DNA from: Planococcus koreensis
GTDB lineage: Bacteria; Bacillota; Bacilli; Bacillales_A; Planococcaceae
Assembly: GCF_004761975.1 (NCBI RefSeq)
Contig: NZ_RQII01000045.1
Span: 1-45,072, forward strand
DNA length: 45,072 nucleotides
Reading direction: 5' to 3'
The translations under genes were made by a program, and so were the position numbers. Positions within the stretch are counted from its first letter, which is position 1. Each line of letters opens with the position of its first letter. Of this stretch, positions 1 through 8,939 are shown piece after piece. The notes beneath the pieces are model-generated. The model saw only the letters and a program-made list of their open reading frames with translations, was not told the DNA's origin and searched no databases.

Positions 1-254
1 CTAATGCGCCGCGGGCCCATCCTGCAGTGACAGCCGAAACCGTCTTTCCGTTTTGCCCCAGGAGGGGCAAAAAACTATTCGGTATTAGCACCGGTTTCCC
101 GGAGTTATCCCGATCTGCAGGGCAGGTTGCCCACGTGTTACTCACCCGTCCGCCGCTAAACGAAGGGAGCAAGCTCCCGACGTTCCGCTCGACTTGCATG
201 TATTAGGCATGCCGCCAGCGTTCGTCCTGAGCCAGGATCAAACTCTCCATTATA
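1..254 (-). rRNA. 16S ribosomal RNA, 5' portion only (runs off the window)
   Basis: Read on the minus strand, the segment contains the universal 16S 5' signature GAGAGTTTGATCCTGGCTCA, then CGAACGCTGGCGGCATGCCT, and farther on GGCGGACGGGTGAGTAACAC. The mature 5' end is placed six bases before GGAGAG, as in Bacillus. Only about the first 250 nt of roughly 1550 are present. The variable region (gene positions about 70-100 and 180-220) is of Planococcaceae type, but I cannot name a species from it. Ending inside a multicopy rRNA gene suggests an assembly break. Confidence 0.97.
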
Positions 255-395
255 GAGTAGTGTTGATTGCTCAATACTGCTGGCGCATCGCCGTCCGAAG
301 ACGCACGATTCGCTTTTGATCTGCATGATGCTGATCAGTAGTTTTTGCGCGGGCCGTTTTGCGCGGCCGTTGCGTGTTGTTGACGTTTTGCTGTT

Positions 396-411
396 CAGTT
401 TTCAAGGTTCA
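396..411 (-). promoter_or_regulatory. rRNA leader boxA-like antitermination site
   Basis: On the minus strand the leader reads TGAACCTTGAAAACTG, close to the Bacillus rRNA boxA (CTTTGAAAACT). It lies between the rRNA promoters and the 16S gene. NusB/NusE binding to boxA is established for rRNA operons; use of this copy is inferred from sequence and position. Confidence 0.65.
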
Positions 412-441
412 TTGTGTGCCGTTCTTAACAGCAACTTTATT

Positions 442-470
442 AATATACCTCATAGCATTTCAGATGTCAA
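442..470 (-). promoter_or_regulatory. rRNA operon promoter P2
   Basis: Minus strand TTGACA-N17-TATATT, a near-perfect sigma-A promoter about 190 nt upstream of the 16S gene. It is the downstream member of a tandem pair, the usual rRNA arrangement in Bacillales. Confidence 0.85.
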
Positions 471-515
471 CATTTTTCTCAACTGCTTTATCTGGTTGTT
501 TTGAGGACAGTTACT

Positions 516-544
516 AATATATCAAGTTACTTGTTTTAAGTCAA
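516..544 (-). promoter_or_regulatory. rRNA operon promoter P1
   Basis: Minus strand TTGACT-N17-TATATT, 74 nt upstream of P2. Very AT-rich sequence precedes it (about 545-660), which could act as an UP element. Confidence 0.8.
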
Positions 545-900
545 CACATTTGGAGAAAAAAATAGAACTGAATAAAATACTATTAAATTATCCACATTTT
601 TATTATAACCGAATTTTCAATTAAAACAATAGCAAAGTTTGTGACATTTTTGAAAGGATTTTTTTCCTTTACATTCTAACACCTGGTTGCCGGATCCCCT
701 CTTGCCTTTCAGCCTCTAGACAATCCACCCCCAGCACCTCCAGTAGACATCTCCTGAATCGACTTTCTTCTATATATAAAACGCACCCCTTCCAACACGC
801 ATGTTGAATGCTGCCACAGGAAGGCGAACTTCCCGGTGCGTGCGACAGCCAACTGGGATCCCCCCTTCTACATTGAAACCCCGAATGCGCCAAACGGCAA
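545..900. other. Intergenic stretch upstream of the rRNA promoters; no gene recognised
   Basis: Positions 545-670 are strongly AT-rich and fit an UP element for P1. Positions 670-900 are of mixed composition. No ribosome binding site with a plausible reading frame, tRNA or strong hairpin is visible. The long open frame on the minus strand here overlaps pbuG and encodes nothing recognisable. Confidence 0.5.
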
Positions 901-933
901 AAAAATCCCGCCAAAACCATTGGCGGGATTTTT
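901..933 (-). terminator. Terminator of pbuG
   Basis: Hairpin AATCCCGCC / GGCGGGATT with a T run on the minus strand, starting 4 nt past the pbuG stop. Confidence 0.9.
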
Positions 934-937
934 CTAT

Positions 938-2275
938 TTAAACCAGGAAGATAAAATACAATATGAAGATCACGAATAATCCGTACATGATTGGATGAAC
1001 TTGCTTTCCTTTGCCCGCAGCAATCATTGTAATCGGGTAAAAGATAAAGCCGATCGCGATTCCTGTTGCGATGCTGTAGCCAAGAGGCATGGCAATCATC
1101 GTCAGAAATGCCGGGACTGCAATTTCGAATTTCGTCCAATCAATTTTGCCAAGTGCAGAAACCATCAGCACACCGACAATGATCAAAGCCGGCGCAGTTA
1201 CTGCGCTTGTGATAACTTCCAATAAAGGATAGAACAAAATTGAAACCAGGAACAATATTCCTGTTACTACAGAAGCGAATCCTGAACGCGCGCCTGCAGC
1301 CACCCCTGAAGTGGATTCAATGTAAGAAGTCGTTGTAGAAGTACCGAAAATCGCTCCAGCAACTGTTGCAACCGCATCAGCCAAAAGCGCTTTTCCTGCA
1401 CGCGGCAATTTATTGTCTTTCGTCATCAATCCCGCTTGGTTGGCTACTGCCACCAAAGTACCGGCTGTATCGAAGAAATCCACGAACAAGAACGTAAGAA
1501 CAACTACCAGGAATTGAATTGTCATCAATGAGCCCGGATCGTTAAAGATCGGCTCTAACGCGACACCGAATGTCGGCGCCATGCTTGGCACCTGGCCGAT
1601 GATTGCAGACGGCAGTTCGACGATGCTAAAAATCATGCCGACTACTGCCGCAATCAACATACCGAAAAAGATTCCGCCTTTAATGCCACGGACCATGAAG
1701 ATTACTGTGACCACCAAACCGAAAATCGCCAGCAACGTCGATGAGTTCGTCAAATCGCCAAGCCCGACCATCGTATCCGGATCGCCGACGATGATGCCGG
1801 CATTTTGAAGACCGATGAACGTGATGTACAATCCGATCCCCGCTCCAACCGCATATTTCAATTCAGCGGGAATCGCATTGATGATGCGCTCGCGCAACCC
1901 GGACAATGAAAGAATGATAAAGAATAATCCAGAAAACAATACACCGGTCAAAGCTGTCTGCCAAGGAATGCCGTAAGTCAAGATGACTGTGTAAGCGAAG
2001 AACGCATTCAGCCCCATACCCGGAGCAAGCGCAATCGGATACCTAGCCACAAACCCCATCATCAAGCTTCCTACTGCCGCAGCTAATGCGGTCGCCATGA
2101 ATACCGCGCCATAATCCATGCGCAATGCATCTGGCAGATCTGTTACTGAGCTGAGTGTCAGCGTCAGCGGGTTTACCACTAAAATATAGGCCATCGCTAA
2201 AAATGTCGTTAAACCGCCGATAATTTCCTGGCGATAATTCGTGCCTAATTCTTCAAACTGAAAATACTTCTTCAA
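938..2275 (-). CDS. pbuG: Guanine/hypoxanthine permease, NCS2/AzgA-like family
   Basis: This 445-residue membrane protein takes up purine bases by proton symport. The N-terminal segment (EIIGGLTTFLAMAYILVVNP), the loop APGMGLNAFFAYTV and the later VDFFDTAGTLVAVANQAG and GTSTTTSYIESTSGVAAG motifs are those of the PbuG/PbuO/AzgA branch. About 12-14 hydrophobic segments are present. The start is a TTG at 2275, set by GGAGG eight bases upstream. The open frame runs 51 codons farther, but that part is the riboswitch leader. The symbol rests on the guanine riboswitch, the PurBox-like repeat and synteny with B. subtilis, where pbuG follows guaA. Substrate preference between guanine and hypoxanthine cannot be read from sequence. 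Confidence 0.92.
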   Translation of the reverse strand: MKKYFQFEELGTNYRQEIIGGLTTFLAMAYILVVNPLTLTLSSVTDLPDALRMDYGAVFMATALAAAVGSLMMGFVARYPIALAPGMGLNAFFAYTVILTYGIPWQTALTGVLFSGLFFIILSLSGLRERIINAIPAELKYAVGAGIGLYITFIGLQNAGIIVGDPDTMVGLGDLTNSSTLLAIFGLVVTVIFMVRGIKGGIFFGMLIAAVVGMIFSIVELPSAIIGQVPSMAPTFGVALEPIFNDPGSLMTIQFLVVVLTFLFVDFFDTAGTLVAVANQAGLMTKDNKLPRAGKALLADAVATVAGAIFGTSTTTSYIESTSGVAAGARSGFASVVTGILFLVSILFYPLLEVITSAVTAPALIIVGVLMVSALGKIDWTKFEIAVPAFLTMIAMPLGYSIATGIAIGFIFYPITMIAAGKGKQVHPIMYGLFVIFILYFIFLV

Positions 2276-2310
2276 TGTAATTTCCTCCGCGTGTCGCCGC
2301 AATAATGCTG

Positions 2311-2350
2311 AAAAACAGAAAAACGCATACAGCGGTGTGCCGTATGCGTT
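2311..2350 (-). terminator. Riboswitch-controlled terminator in the pbuG leader
   Basis: Minus strand stem AACGCATAC / GTATGCGTT followed by TTTTTCTGTTTTT, lying between the purine aptamer and the pbuG start. It is the expected expression platform: guanine binding favours termination. Confidence 0.85.
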
Positions 2351-2412
2351 CGATTTACCCCTCCAAAGCAAATAAATCCAGAGAGGGCCCGGCTTCCTGA
2401 AGCCGGACAAAA

Positions 2413-2479
2413 ATCGTAGTCGAGTCATTTACGGTAACTCGGTAGAAACTTTCGGGCCATATCCCCGACATTATACGAC
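2413..2479 (-). promoter_or_regulatory. Guanine-class purine riboswitch aptamer (pbuG leader)
   Basis: The minus strand shows the purine-aptamer signature: P1 CGTA / TACG, then TATAATG, GATATGG, GTTTCTACC, CCGTAAA and GACTACG. L2 (GATATGG) and L3 (CCGTAAA) carry the loop-loop contact bases. The specificity base in GACTACG is C, as in guanine sensors such as xpt; adenine sensors have U there. The leader also holds the terminator at 2311-2350. Confidence 0.95.
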
Positions 2480-2501
2480 AACGTTATTTAATTTCTATCG
2501 T

Positions 2502-2530
2502 AGAATAACACGTTTCTTTTTAATTAACAA
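2502..2530 (-). promoter_or_regulatory. Promoter of pbuG
   Basis: Minus strand TTGTTA-N17-TATTCT, placing the transcript start about 15 nt before the aptamer. Confidence 0.6.
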
Positions 2531-2534
2531 GACC

Positions 2535-2578
2535 AAACACGAACATTGATCGGTTTTTTTATTTTATAGTTCGTGAAA
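2535..2578. promoter_or_regulatory. Pair of inverted PurBox-like sites upstream of pbuG
   Basis: CACGAAC at 2538-2544 faces GTTCGTG at 2569-2575. This perfect 7-bp inverted repeat has 24 nt between arms and lies just upstream of the -35 element. PurR of Bacillus binds two convergent boxes with core CCGAAC separated by about 16-17 nt, outer bases excluded. The cores here are ACGAAC and the spacing is one or two bases longer, so the match is good but not exact. pbuG is a known PurR target in B. subtilis. Confidence 0.5.
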
Positions 2579-2583
2579 TATTC

Positions 2584-2618
2584 AAAAAGCTGAAACACCT
2601 TTAAAGGTGCTCCAGCTT
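2584..2618 (-). terminator. Terminator of guaA
   Basis: Minus strand hairpin AGCTGGAGCACCTTTAAAGG with complementary TGTTTCAGCT and a TTTTT tail, just after the guaA stop. Confidence 0.85.
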
Positions 2619-2623
2619 ATGTT

Positions 2624-4176
2624 TTATTCCCACTCGATTGTTGCAGGTGGCTTGCTCGTAATGTCGTACAATACTCGGTTAATATGGTCGACTTCATTGA
2701 CGAGGCGGACACTGATTTTCTCCAGTACGTCCCAAGGGATGCGCGCCCAGTCGGATGTCATGCCATCAATCGATGTAACGGCACGGATGCCGATCGCGTA
2801 ATCGTATGTGCGGGCATCGCCCATCACGCCTACGCTGCGGATATCCGGAAGGACTGTGAAGTATTGCCAGATGTCCCGGTCTAATCCCGCTTTGCTGATT
2901 TCGTCGCGCAGAATCCAATCCGACTCACGGACGATTTCAAGCTTTTCTTCTGTAACTGCACCCATGATGCGAATTCCCAAGCCGGGCCCGGGAACGGTTG
3001 GCGCCAAACGATTTCATCCGGCATGCCAAGCTCTGTGCCTAGTGCGCGGACTTCGTCTTTAAACAATGTATTCAACGGTTCAATCAGTTTAAACTGCATG
3101 TCGTCTGGCAATCCGCCTACATTATGATGCGATTTAATGGTTTGTGCCGTTGTCGTGCCGCTTTCGATAATGTCTGTGTAAAGCGTGCCTTGGGCAAGGA
3201 AATCCATGCCTTCGAGCTTAGAGGCTTCATCGTCAAAGACATAGATGAACTCGTTGCCGATAATTTTGCGTTTCGTTTCAGGATCTGAAACGCCCGCGAG
3301 TTTGTTCATGAAGCGTTCTTGCGCGTCGATTTTGATGACGTTCATATTGAATCCGTCCGCAAAAGTCTTCATGACGCTCTCCGCTTCACCTTTGCGCAGC
3401 AAACCATGATCGACAAACATACACGTCAACTGGTCGCCGATCGCTCTGTGGATCAAAACTGCCACTACTGACGAATCAACGCCGCCGCTCAGTGCGCAAA
3501 GCACTTTCTTGTCGCCGACTTCTTCGCGGATTTTTTCGATTTCAAGGTCGATAAAGTTTTCCATTGACCATTCATCCGCCATGCCGCAAACGTCATAGAC
3601 GAATTGGCGCAGAACTTCATTTCCATAAATGGAATGGCGCACTTCAGGGTGGAATTGCACGCCGTAGAATCCGCGCGACTCATCCGACATTGCAGCAATC
3701 GGGCATCCTGCGCTTGTGCCTGTCACTTCAAATCCAGGCGGAGCTGCAGTTACCAGGTCACCGTGGCTCATCCAGACAATCTGTTCTTTTGGAAGATCTT
3801 TAAAAATCGTGCTTTCTTTTACAAGTTGAAGTTCAGCTTTGCCGTATTCACGGTTTTGGGCTTTTTCAACATTGCCTTTTAAATGCAGCGCCATCAGCTG
3901 CATGCCGTAGCAAATCCCCAAAATCGGCAGTCCCATTTCAAAAATAGCAGGATCGATTGAAAACGCGTTTTTATCATAGACCGAATTCGGTCCACCTGAG
4001 AAAATGATGCCGGCAGCATTCATTTCTTTGATTTCTTCCGCTGTAATCGTATGCGGATGCAACTCACTATAAACTCCGATTTCACGAATACGCCGTGTAA
4101 TCAATTGGTTGTACTGGCTTCCGAAATCCAAAACCACTACTTTCTTCTGTTCTTTCAACATCGGGCTGACTGGCAC
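2624..4176 (-). pseudogene. guaA: GMP synthase (glutamine-hydrolysing), intact except for one frameshift near 2982
   Basis: GuaA converts XMP, glutamine and ATP to GMP. The first frame (from 4176 to about 2985) holds the class I amidotransferase, with nucleophile Cys in GICYGMQ and His/Glu in QFHPE, and the ATP pyrophosphatase loop LSGGVDSSV. It reads to PFPGPAWEF, where the family has PFPGPGLGI. The family sequence resumes exactly in another frame ([16 protein letters not shown], then on to KPPATIEWE). One G (C on the plus strand) is missing in the GC palindrome at about 2982-2992. Everything else is full length and well conserved, so a sequencing error or very recent mutation is likelier than decay. 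The GTG at 4176 is preferred because AGAGGTGA lies five bases upstream; an ATG at 4161 and a GTG at 4185 are alternatives. A guanine riboswitch controls the gene. Confidence 0.9.
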
Positions 4177-4259
4177 ACTCTTCACCTCTTCTATTCAATT
4201 CAAGGCCTCAAAATAGCAAAAGAACGCGAAAACTAGTCCTCGCGTTCTTCTGCTCTACA

Positions 4260-4305
4260 TCAAAAAGGCGAATGCACATGTCTGAACGCATGCGTCATCC
4301 GCCTT
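4260..4305 (-). terminator. Riboswitch-controlled terminator in the guaA leader
   Basis: Minus strand stem AAGGCGGATG...CGCATG paired with CATGTG...CATTCGCCTT, followed by TTTTTG. Its first base overlaps the 3' strand of aptamer stem P1, so aptamer and terminator are contiguous. Confidence 0.85.
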
Positions 4306-4369
4306 CATAGTCAAGTCATTTCCGGGGACTTGGTAGAGACATCCGGTCCATATCACCAGACATATATGA
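4305..4369 (-). promoter_or_regulatory. Guanine-class purine riboswitch aptamer (guaA leader)
   Basis: Minus strand P1 TCATA / TATGA encloses TATGTC, GATATGG, GTCTCTACC, CCGGAAA and GACTATG. The core TCTACC and the C in GACTATG define the guanine class. The promoter is not clear; no terminator is seen after the upstream yebA-like gene (stop 4422), so read-through into this leader is possible. Confidence 0.94.
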
Positions 4370-4421
4370 GGGCACCTGTAACTTATAATTTTCTCAATTG
4401 TACAAGGTAGCACTCCCAAAA

Positions 4422-6608
4422 TCAACCGCTTGTCTGTTTGATTAAATTTTCCCAACTTTCTTTCAGCTCTTGCCATTGGACGGTTTCATCTTTGCCGCCG
4501 TAGACAGACCGTTCATATGCCTGCGTCAATTTCGTCATATCATGGGTTCCGAAGAACGAATCGATATATGAAGCGTATGACTTCAAGGTCTGCCCTTCGC
4601 GCCTTTTAATGCCGTACAAATCCAATTGCTTCAACAAGCGCAAATATGCTTTTTCGAAAGTTGACGCGTTATTCCCGCGTGTACGGTAATACGGAATGAG
4701 CACTGCAGGCAGCCATTTTTGCCGCATCTTAAACAGAATCAAAGCTGCTGCCGTAATCCCCGCCAAAGACCACAGGATCGCTTTCCGGTGTTCTTCCGTA
4801 TACTGTTCGAATCGGCTCCATAGGGATGGGCCGCTGTCTGCAGCATCCGCTGCCGCTTCTTCTTCCTCAGCTGCCAGCGGGTCCGGGCGCTCCGGCATGA
4901 CGGGATCTTCCAATTCATCCGTTTCGGTTTCAACATCGAAATCGATTGCCGATGCGCCTGTAAAGCCGATTGTCGGTTCAAACAACATCCAACCGACGCC
5001 AGGCATATATGCTTCAACCCATGAATGGGCGTTATTATTGGTGATTTGATAAATTTCTTCTTCGCCATTCTGATCTACTAATTCACCTTCATTGAAACCC
5101 TTGACCCAGCGAGCGGGTATATCAAGCGAACGGAGCATGACGACCATTGATGTTGAAAAATTATCGCAATAACCCGTCTTCGTGTCGAATAAAAACTGGT
5201 CAACATAATCTTGATCTTCTTCAGGCACCGGGATATCCTCTTGGCTGTATTCAAAGCCCGCTGTGCTGAAATAGCGTTCAATAGCACGGGTTTTTGCATA
5301 TATATTGTCAGCGTCCGCCGTTATTTCAGCGGCAAGGTCCCGGACGCGCTGCGGCAATTCCGCCGGCAACTGTTTAAAGCGGTCAAATTCTGCAGGCAGC
5401 TCCGCCAAATCTTCATCACTAGCCGCCTGAAGCGCGGTTAAGCTGTATAACGGTTCACTATAGGCAACCTCATATACATCAGGTTCGATTTCAGCGCCTT
5501 CTATATATGTTTCAATGCGCTGGTCTGCTGAATCGTATTGATAATCGACATTTTGATCCATCAGAATCGACTCGGTGCCATAAGGATAAAGTACAAATGG
5601 GAAAGATTGTTCCATCGATACCAAAGCATTGTCCCGCAAAGCGGGTTCACCCGGCTGGAAATCAGTCGAAATAAAATCCCCATTGCCGTATAAGAAGGAA
5701 TCACCGACGTTTTCGGTCAACTCCCACCCTTTTGTTGTATAGATGTCTTTGGATTCAACTTTCCAGTATTGTCCGTTCGCGACTGTTGCTTTGAAAACAG
5801 GCGTATCATCCCCTATAAAAGACCCCCCAAGCTGGGAATCATCCACCCCATAACCGATGCGCCCGACTTCTCCGCCTGGACCACTTCCGGCCTGATCAGA
5901 AAAAGAAGTGATGTACGGCACAGGATCCGGCCAAATCGGGTCCGATTTCGGCAAATAAAGAGCAAACGCGGCTGCCGCTGAAACCATCAGCACCAACGGA
6001 ATTATGTACGCCGCGATTTTATTGCCGCTAAGTTCGATATGGTGGCGCTCAAGCCATCTCGCCAAATGAAGCAGACCAGCCAGTAGAAGGCCAATGACCA
6101 TGATTCGGATGATGGCAGTATTTCCTGTGTAAGGGCTAAACGTATCCAATACCGCGATAAAGACAACCGTCAGCAAATAGAACAGGAAAATGCTGAGCCG
6201 GTAGCTGACCCAGTAATGGATGAGGTAGACGGCCATCCATAACAAGGCGAAAAATAGCACGGTCCTGAAAATATCGGTGGTGCCGGCCCAATCCTGAGAG
6301 AGCAATGCAGAAAAGTCATTTGTAAAATTATCCCATAAAAATCGAATTGCATCTCCTGTGAAAAAAACTTCATCGGTATAGACGTAAACCGCAAACCATA
6401 GGACATAAAGCGTTTTGACTGTACCGGAAATCCACCAAGGCACTTGCAGCAAGGCCATAATCAGCGACATGCCGATAAAAATCAAGAACAGGTTTTTATG
6501 CCCTGTTTCTGTCAATGCAATCACAGGAGTCAGCCATTCCGCCAGCAGGAAAAAGACCAAAATATACAGGGCTGCCATGAACCATTTGTTTTTTCGGATG
6601 GAAGTCAT
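4422..6608 (-). CDS. yebA: Transglutaminase-like membrane protein (YebA/TgpA family, DUF3488-transglutaminase-DUF4129)
   Basis: The 728-residue protein starts with five or six membrane segments (about residues 10-220, DUF3488 type). A large extracytoplasmic region carries a papain-like transglutaminase domain with Cys481 (TGYCDNFS), His528 (NAHSWVEAY) and the acidic residue at 544 (FEPT). One more membrane segment lies near 610-625, followed by a cytoplasmic DUF4129-type tail. The natural substrate of this family is not established. The start ATG overlaps the DUF58 stop as ATGA and has a strong GGAGGTGA eight bases upstream. Position matches B. subtilis yebA between yeaD and guaA. Confidence 0.88.
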   Translation of the reverse strand: MTSIRKNKWFMAALYILVFFLLAEWLTPVIALTETGHKNLFLIFIGMSLIMALLQVPWWISGTVKTLYVLWFAVYVYTDEVFFTGDAIRFLWDNFTNDFSALLSQDWAGTTDIFRTVLFFALLWMAVYLIHYWVSYRLSIFLFYLLTVVFIAVLDTFSPYTGNTAIIRIMVIGLLLAGLLHLARWLERHHIELSGNKIAAYIIPLVLMVSAAAAFALYLPKSDPIWPDPVPYITSFSDQAGSGPGGEVGRIGYGVDDSQLGGSFIGDDTPVFKATVANGQYWKVESKDIYTTKGWELTENVGDSFLYGNGDFISTDFQPGEPALRDNALVSMEQSFPFVLYPYGTESILMDQNVDYQYDSADQRIETYIEGAEIEPDVYEVAYSEPLYSLTALQAASDEDLAELPAEFDRFKQLPAELPQRVRDLAAEITADADNIYAKTRAIERYFSTAGFEYSQEDIPVPEEDQDYVDQFLFDTKTGYCDNFSTSMVVMLRSLDIPARWVKGFNEGELVDQNGEEEIYQITNNNAHSWVEAYMPGVGWMLFEPTIGFTGASAIDFDVETETDELEDPVMPERPDPLAAEEEEAAADAADSGPSLWSRFEQYTEEHRKAILWSLAGITAAALILFKMRQKWLPAVLIPYYRTRGNNASTFEKAYLRLLKQLDLYGIKRREGQTLKSYASYIDSFFGTHDMTKLTQAYERSVYGGKDETVQWQELKESWENLIKQTSG

Positions 6609-7819
6609 TTATCCTTCACCTCCATAAAGACCGAGGAGAAGTTTTCAGGCGACACCCATTTGACGGCAAAGCCTTTCGAGCGTGCGAATTGGAATGCTTG
6701 TTCATCTTCTCGCGACGGCCTCTCCCCTTTTTTCATGACCACCAGGCACATACAGGCATTTAAATTTTTAACATTGCGTTGGATGACTTTAACCATATCC
6801 ATCGTCAGCTTGCTTGTTACATACAGCAGACTTGATGACTGGATTTTCAGCAAATCGCGCCCAACTGCTTCTTCTGCAGGATTTTCAAGGTCTGGCTGCA
6901 CTTTCGCCAGGAAATACATGACCCGGTGAAGATGTTCTTCCGTCTGGATGACTGGAAACGAATTGCGGGTCGCGCCCACAGACAAATAGGCGACGCTCGA
7001 TTTCGACTCTACAATCGATTGAAGTATAGACGCCACCAATTCTACTTGAAGCTCGAATTTATCCGTCTTCCGACGGTCATCCAACAAAAACAAATCTTGC
7101 GACTGGCGATCTTCGAATTCTTTTGTCTGCATTGTTTGGGTCCGTGCGAATGATTTCCAGTGGATCCACGAAACGCGGTCGCCCGGCCGGTAGTCGCGGA
7201 CACCTGTCGCCATTGTTGTATCTTTCACTAACGTGAAAGGCGCAGCCATGGCTCCTTGGTCGTACCTCGATTCCATAGGGCGGTAAACGATTTCAGTCGT
7301 ATTCGGATATACCAGTACTTTCTGCTGAAGCGGTATCAATTTCGACTTTCGCACCCATCCGAAGAAATCCGAAACTTCCACCTTCACCCCTTCCAGCACG
7401 TGCTCGCCGCGGGGCATATCCTGAATTTCATAGCTCCAAGACATGCCGGTAGAAAACCCGGGCACCAGCATTTTCTGAGTGCCGCCTGCAGTTCGGGCAT
7501 TCAGTGCCGGGGAATGCGTTTGTTCTGTCAATACGGTATACAACAGCGGAAACCGCATATTCCGCTGTACTTTGATAGTCGCTAAGAACGGCGAACCTTT
7601 GCGCACCTGCGGCGTATGGATTTCCCGGCTCAACTCCATGTCCTGGAGCGGATAAACGGCGAGCAGCAAGGAGTAAAGCGCAAAAGGCAGCGCCATATAA
7701 AAAATGAACCAGCTGACAAAGCCGCCTTGGAACATGGCGAAAGCGAAAGTGAAAATCAGGATAAACAGCACAAATAGGAGCCGTCCCCATAGATTCACGA
7801 ATGAGGCCGTTTTTTTCAT
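6605..7819 (-). CDS. yeaD: DUF58 domain protein (YeaD-like)
   Basis: A 404-residue protein with two hydrophobic segments near the N terminus (residues about 10-60) and the DUF58 signature at about 213-240 (GVRDYRPGDRVSWIHWKSFA). DUF58 proteins have a von Willebrand A-like fold and occur next to MoxR ATPases, which are thought to act as their chaperones. It overlaps the gene on each side by the 4-nt ATGA junction, so the three genes are translationally coupled. Its biochemical role is unknown. The symbol follows B. subtilis synteny. Confidence 0.88.
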   Translation of the reverse strand: MKKTASFVNLWGRLLFVLFILIFTFAFAMFQGGFVSWFIFYMALPFALYSLLLAVYPLQDMELSREIHTPQVRKGSPFLATIKVQRNMRFPLLYTVLTEQTHSPALNARTAGGTQKMLVPGFSTGMSWSYEIQDMPRGEHVLEGVKVEVSDFFGWVRKSKLIPLQQKVLVYPNTTEIVYRPMESRYDQGAMAAPFTLVKDTTMATGVRDYRPGDRVSWIHWKSFARTQTMQTKEFEDRQSQDLFLLDDRRKTDKFELQVELVASILQSIVESKSSVAYLSVGATRNSFPVIQTEEHLHRVMYFLAKVQPDLENPAEEAVGRDLLKIQSSSLLYVTSKLTMDMVKVIQRNVKNLNACMCLVVMKKGERPSREDEQAFQFARSKGFAVKWVSPENFSSVFMEVKDK

Positions 7820-8766
7820 TGGCCAACAAGCCTTTGGACTGGCACTCGTGTTTTCGCTAAGATACGGTCCGTGATTTCATCAGTCGTGATGCCGTCATAA
7901 CGCGCTTCGGAGCGCAGCATGATGCGATGGCCGAAGACGAATTTCGCCAAATATTGTACATCGTCCGGAGTTACATAATCGCGGCCTTTTAACATGGCAT
8001 AGGCCTGCGAAGCTTTCATCAAAGCGATCGAACCGCGTGGGCTTACGCCCAAATAGACATACGGGTCATTCCGCGTCTGCCTGGTCAATTCCACAATATA
8101 ACTTCTGATTGTTTCATCAACATTGATCTTTTTCACTTCTTCTTGCAGCTCCAAAACTTCTTGGAGTGAAATGACTTCTTCTAAATCTTCGATTGGCGAG
8201 GAAAGCTGCGCGCGGCTGAGCACTTCCATTTCTTCTTTCGGCGACGGGTAGCCCATTTTAACCTTTAAAAGGAAACGGTCAAGCTGCGCTTCCGGAAGTG
8301 GATAAGTGCCTTCGTATTCTATCGGGTTTTGGGTGGCCATAACAAAGAAAGGTTTTGGAATAGGCATGGTTACGCCATCAATGGTCACAGAAGCTTCTTC
8401 CATCGCCTCAAGAAGTGAGGATTGCGTTTTTGGGGATGTTCGGTTAATCTCGTCAGCCAAAATGATATTGCCCATAATCGGGCCTGGCCTAAAATGGAAT
8501 TCCATATCCTTCGGGTTGTAGATGGATACGCCAATCACATCGGACGGGAGCAAGTCAGGAGTAAACTGGATTCTTTTGAATTCGGCGCCTACTGATTTTG
8601 CGAGCGCTCTCACCAGCATTGTTTTGCCAACGCCCGGCACATCTTCCAGCAGAACATGGCCATGGGACAACATTGCCACCATGCTCAATTCAGCAATATC
8701 GCGTTTTCCGATAATCACTTTTTCGATATTATCAATAACTGCATTTAAACGATCTTTTGACTTCAT
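7816..8766 (-). CDS. yeaC: MoxR-family AAA+ ATPase (YeaC-like)
   Basis: This 316-residue cytoplasmic ATPase has Walker A (EDVPGVGKT), Walker B (IILADEINR), sensor 1 (FFVMATQNP) and an arginine-finger region (LPEAQLDRF), the MoxR pattern. The ATG at 8766 is chosen because GGGGGA lies a few bases upstream; the frame is open 29 codons farther without a better site. It heads the operon with DUF58 and transglutaminase partners, a combination known to assemble or mature envelope-associated complexes. The promoter at 8825-8853 probably drives all three genes. Confidence 0.9.
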   Translation of the reverse strand: MKSKDRLNAVIDNIEKVIIGKRDIAELSMVAMLSHGHVLLEDVPGVGKTMLVRALAKSVGAEFKRIQFTPDLLPSDVIGVSIYNPKDMEFHFRPGPIMGNIILADEINRTSPKTQSSLLEAMEEASVTIDGVTMPIPKPFFVMATQNPIEYEGTYPLPEAQLDRFLLKVKMGYPSPKEEMEVLSRAQLSSPIEDLEEVISLQEVLELQEEVKKINVDETIRSYIVELTRQTRNDPYVYLGVSPRGSIALMKASQAYAMLKGRDYVTPDDVQYLAKFVFGHRIMLRSEARYDGITTDEITDRILAKTRVPVQRLVGQ

Positions 8767-8824
8767 CCTGATTCCCCCAATATATAGTGCGTCAAATTTT
8801 TTAAATTGTCCAAAACTTATTTCA

Positions 8825-8853
8825 AGCATAACGAATTCGCAGGAATTTCTCAA
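8825..8853 (-). promoter_or_regulatory. Promoter of the yeaC-yeaD-yebA operon
   Basis: Minus strand TTGAGA-N17-TATGCT, about 60 nt before the yeaC start. Confidence 0.55.
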
Positions 8854-8939
8854 CTTTCCGTAACTTTAGCATTGTTTTTATCCGTAGAAATGAACGTCCC
8901 ATGACAAGCCGCTGCTTACGGACTCTTTTCGCTGAAATC

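Noticed and set aside
669..1139. Long minus-strand open frame overlapping the end of pbuG
   Set aside because: No ribosome binding site, no recognisable domain, and its second half is a shadow of pbuG in another frame.
2276..2428. N-terminal extension of pbuG by 51 codons
   Set aside because: It would be translated from the riboswitch and terminator leader. The TTG at 2275 has GGAGG at ideal distance.
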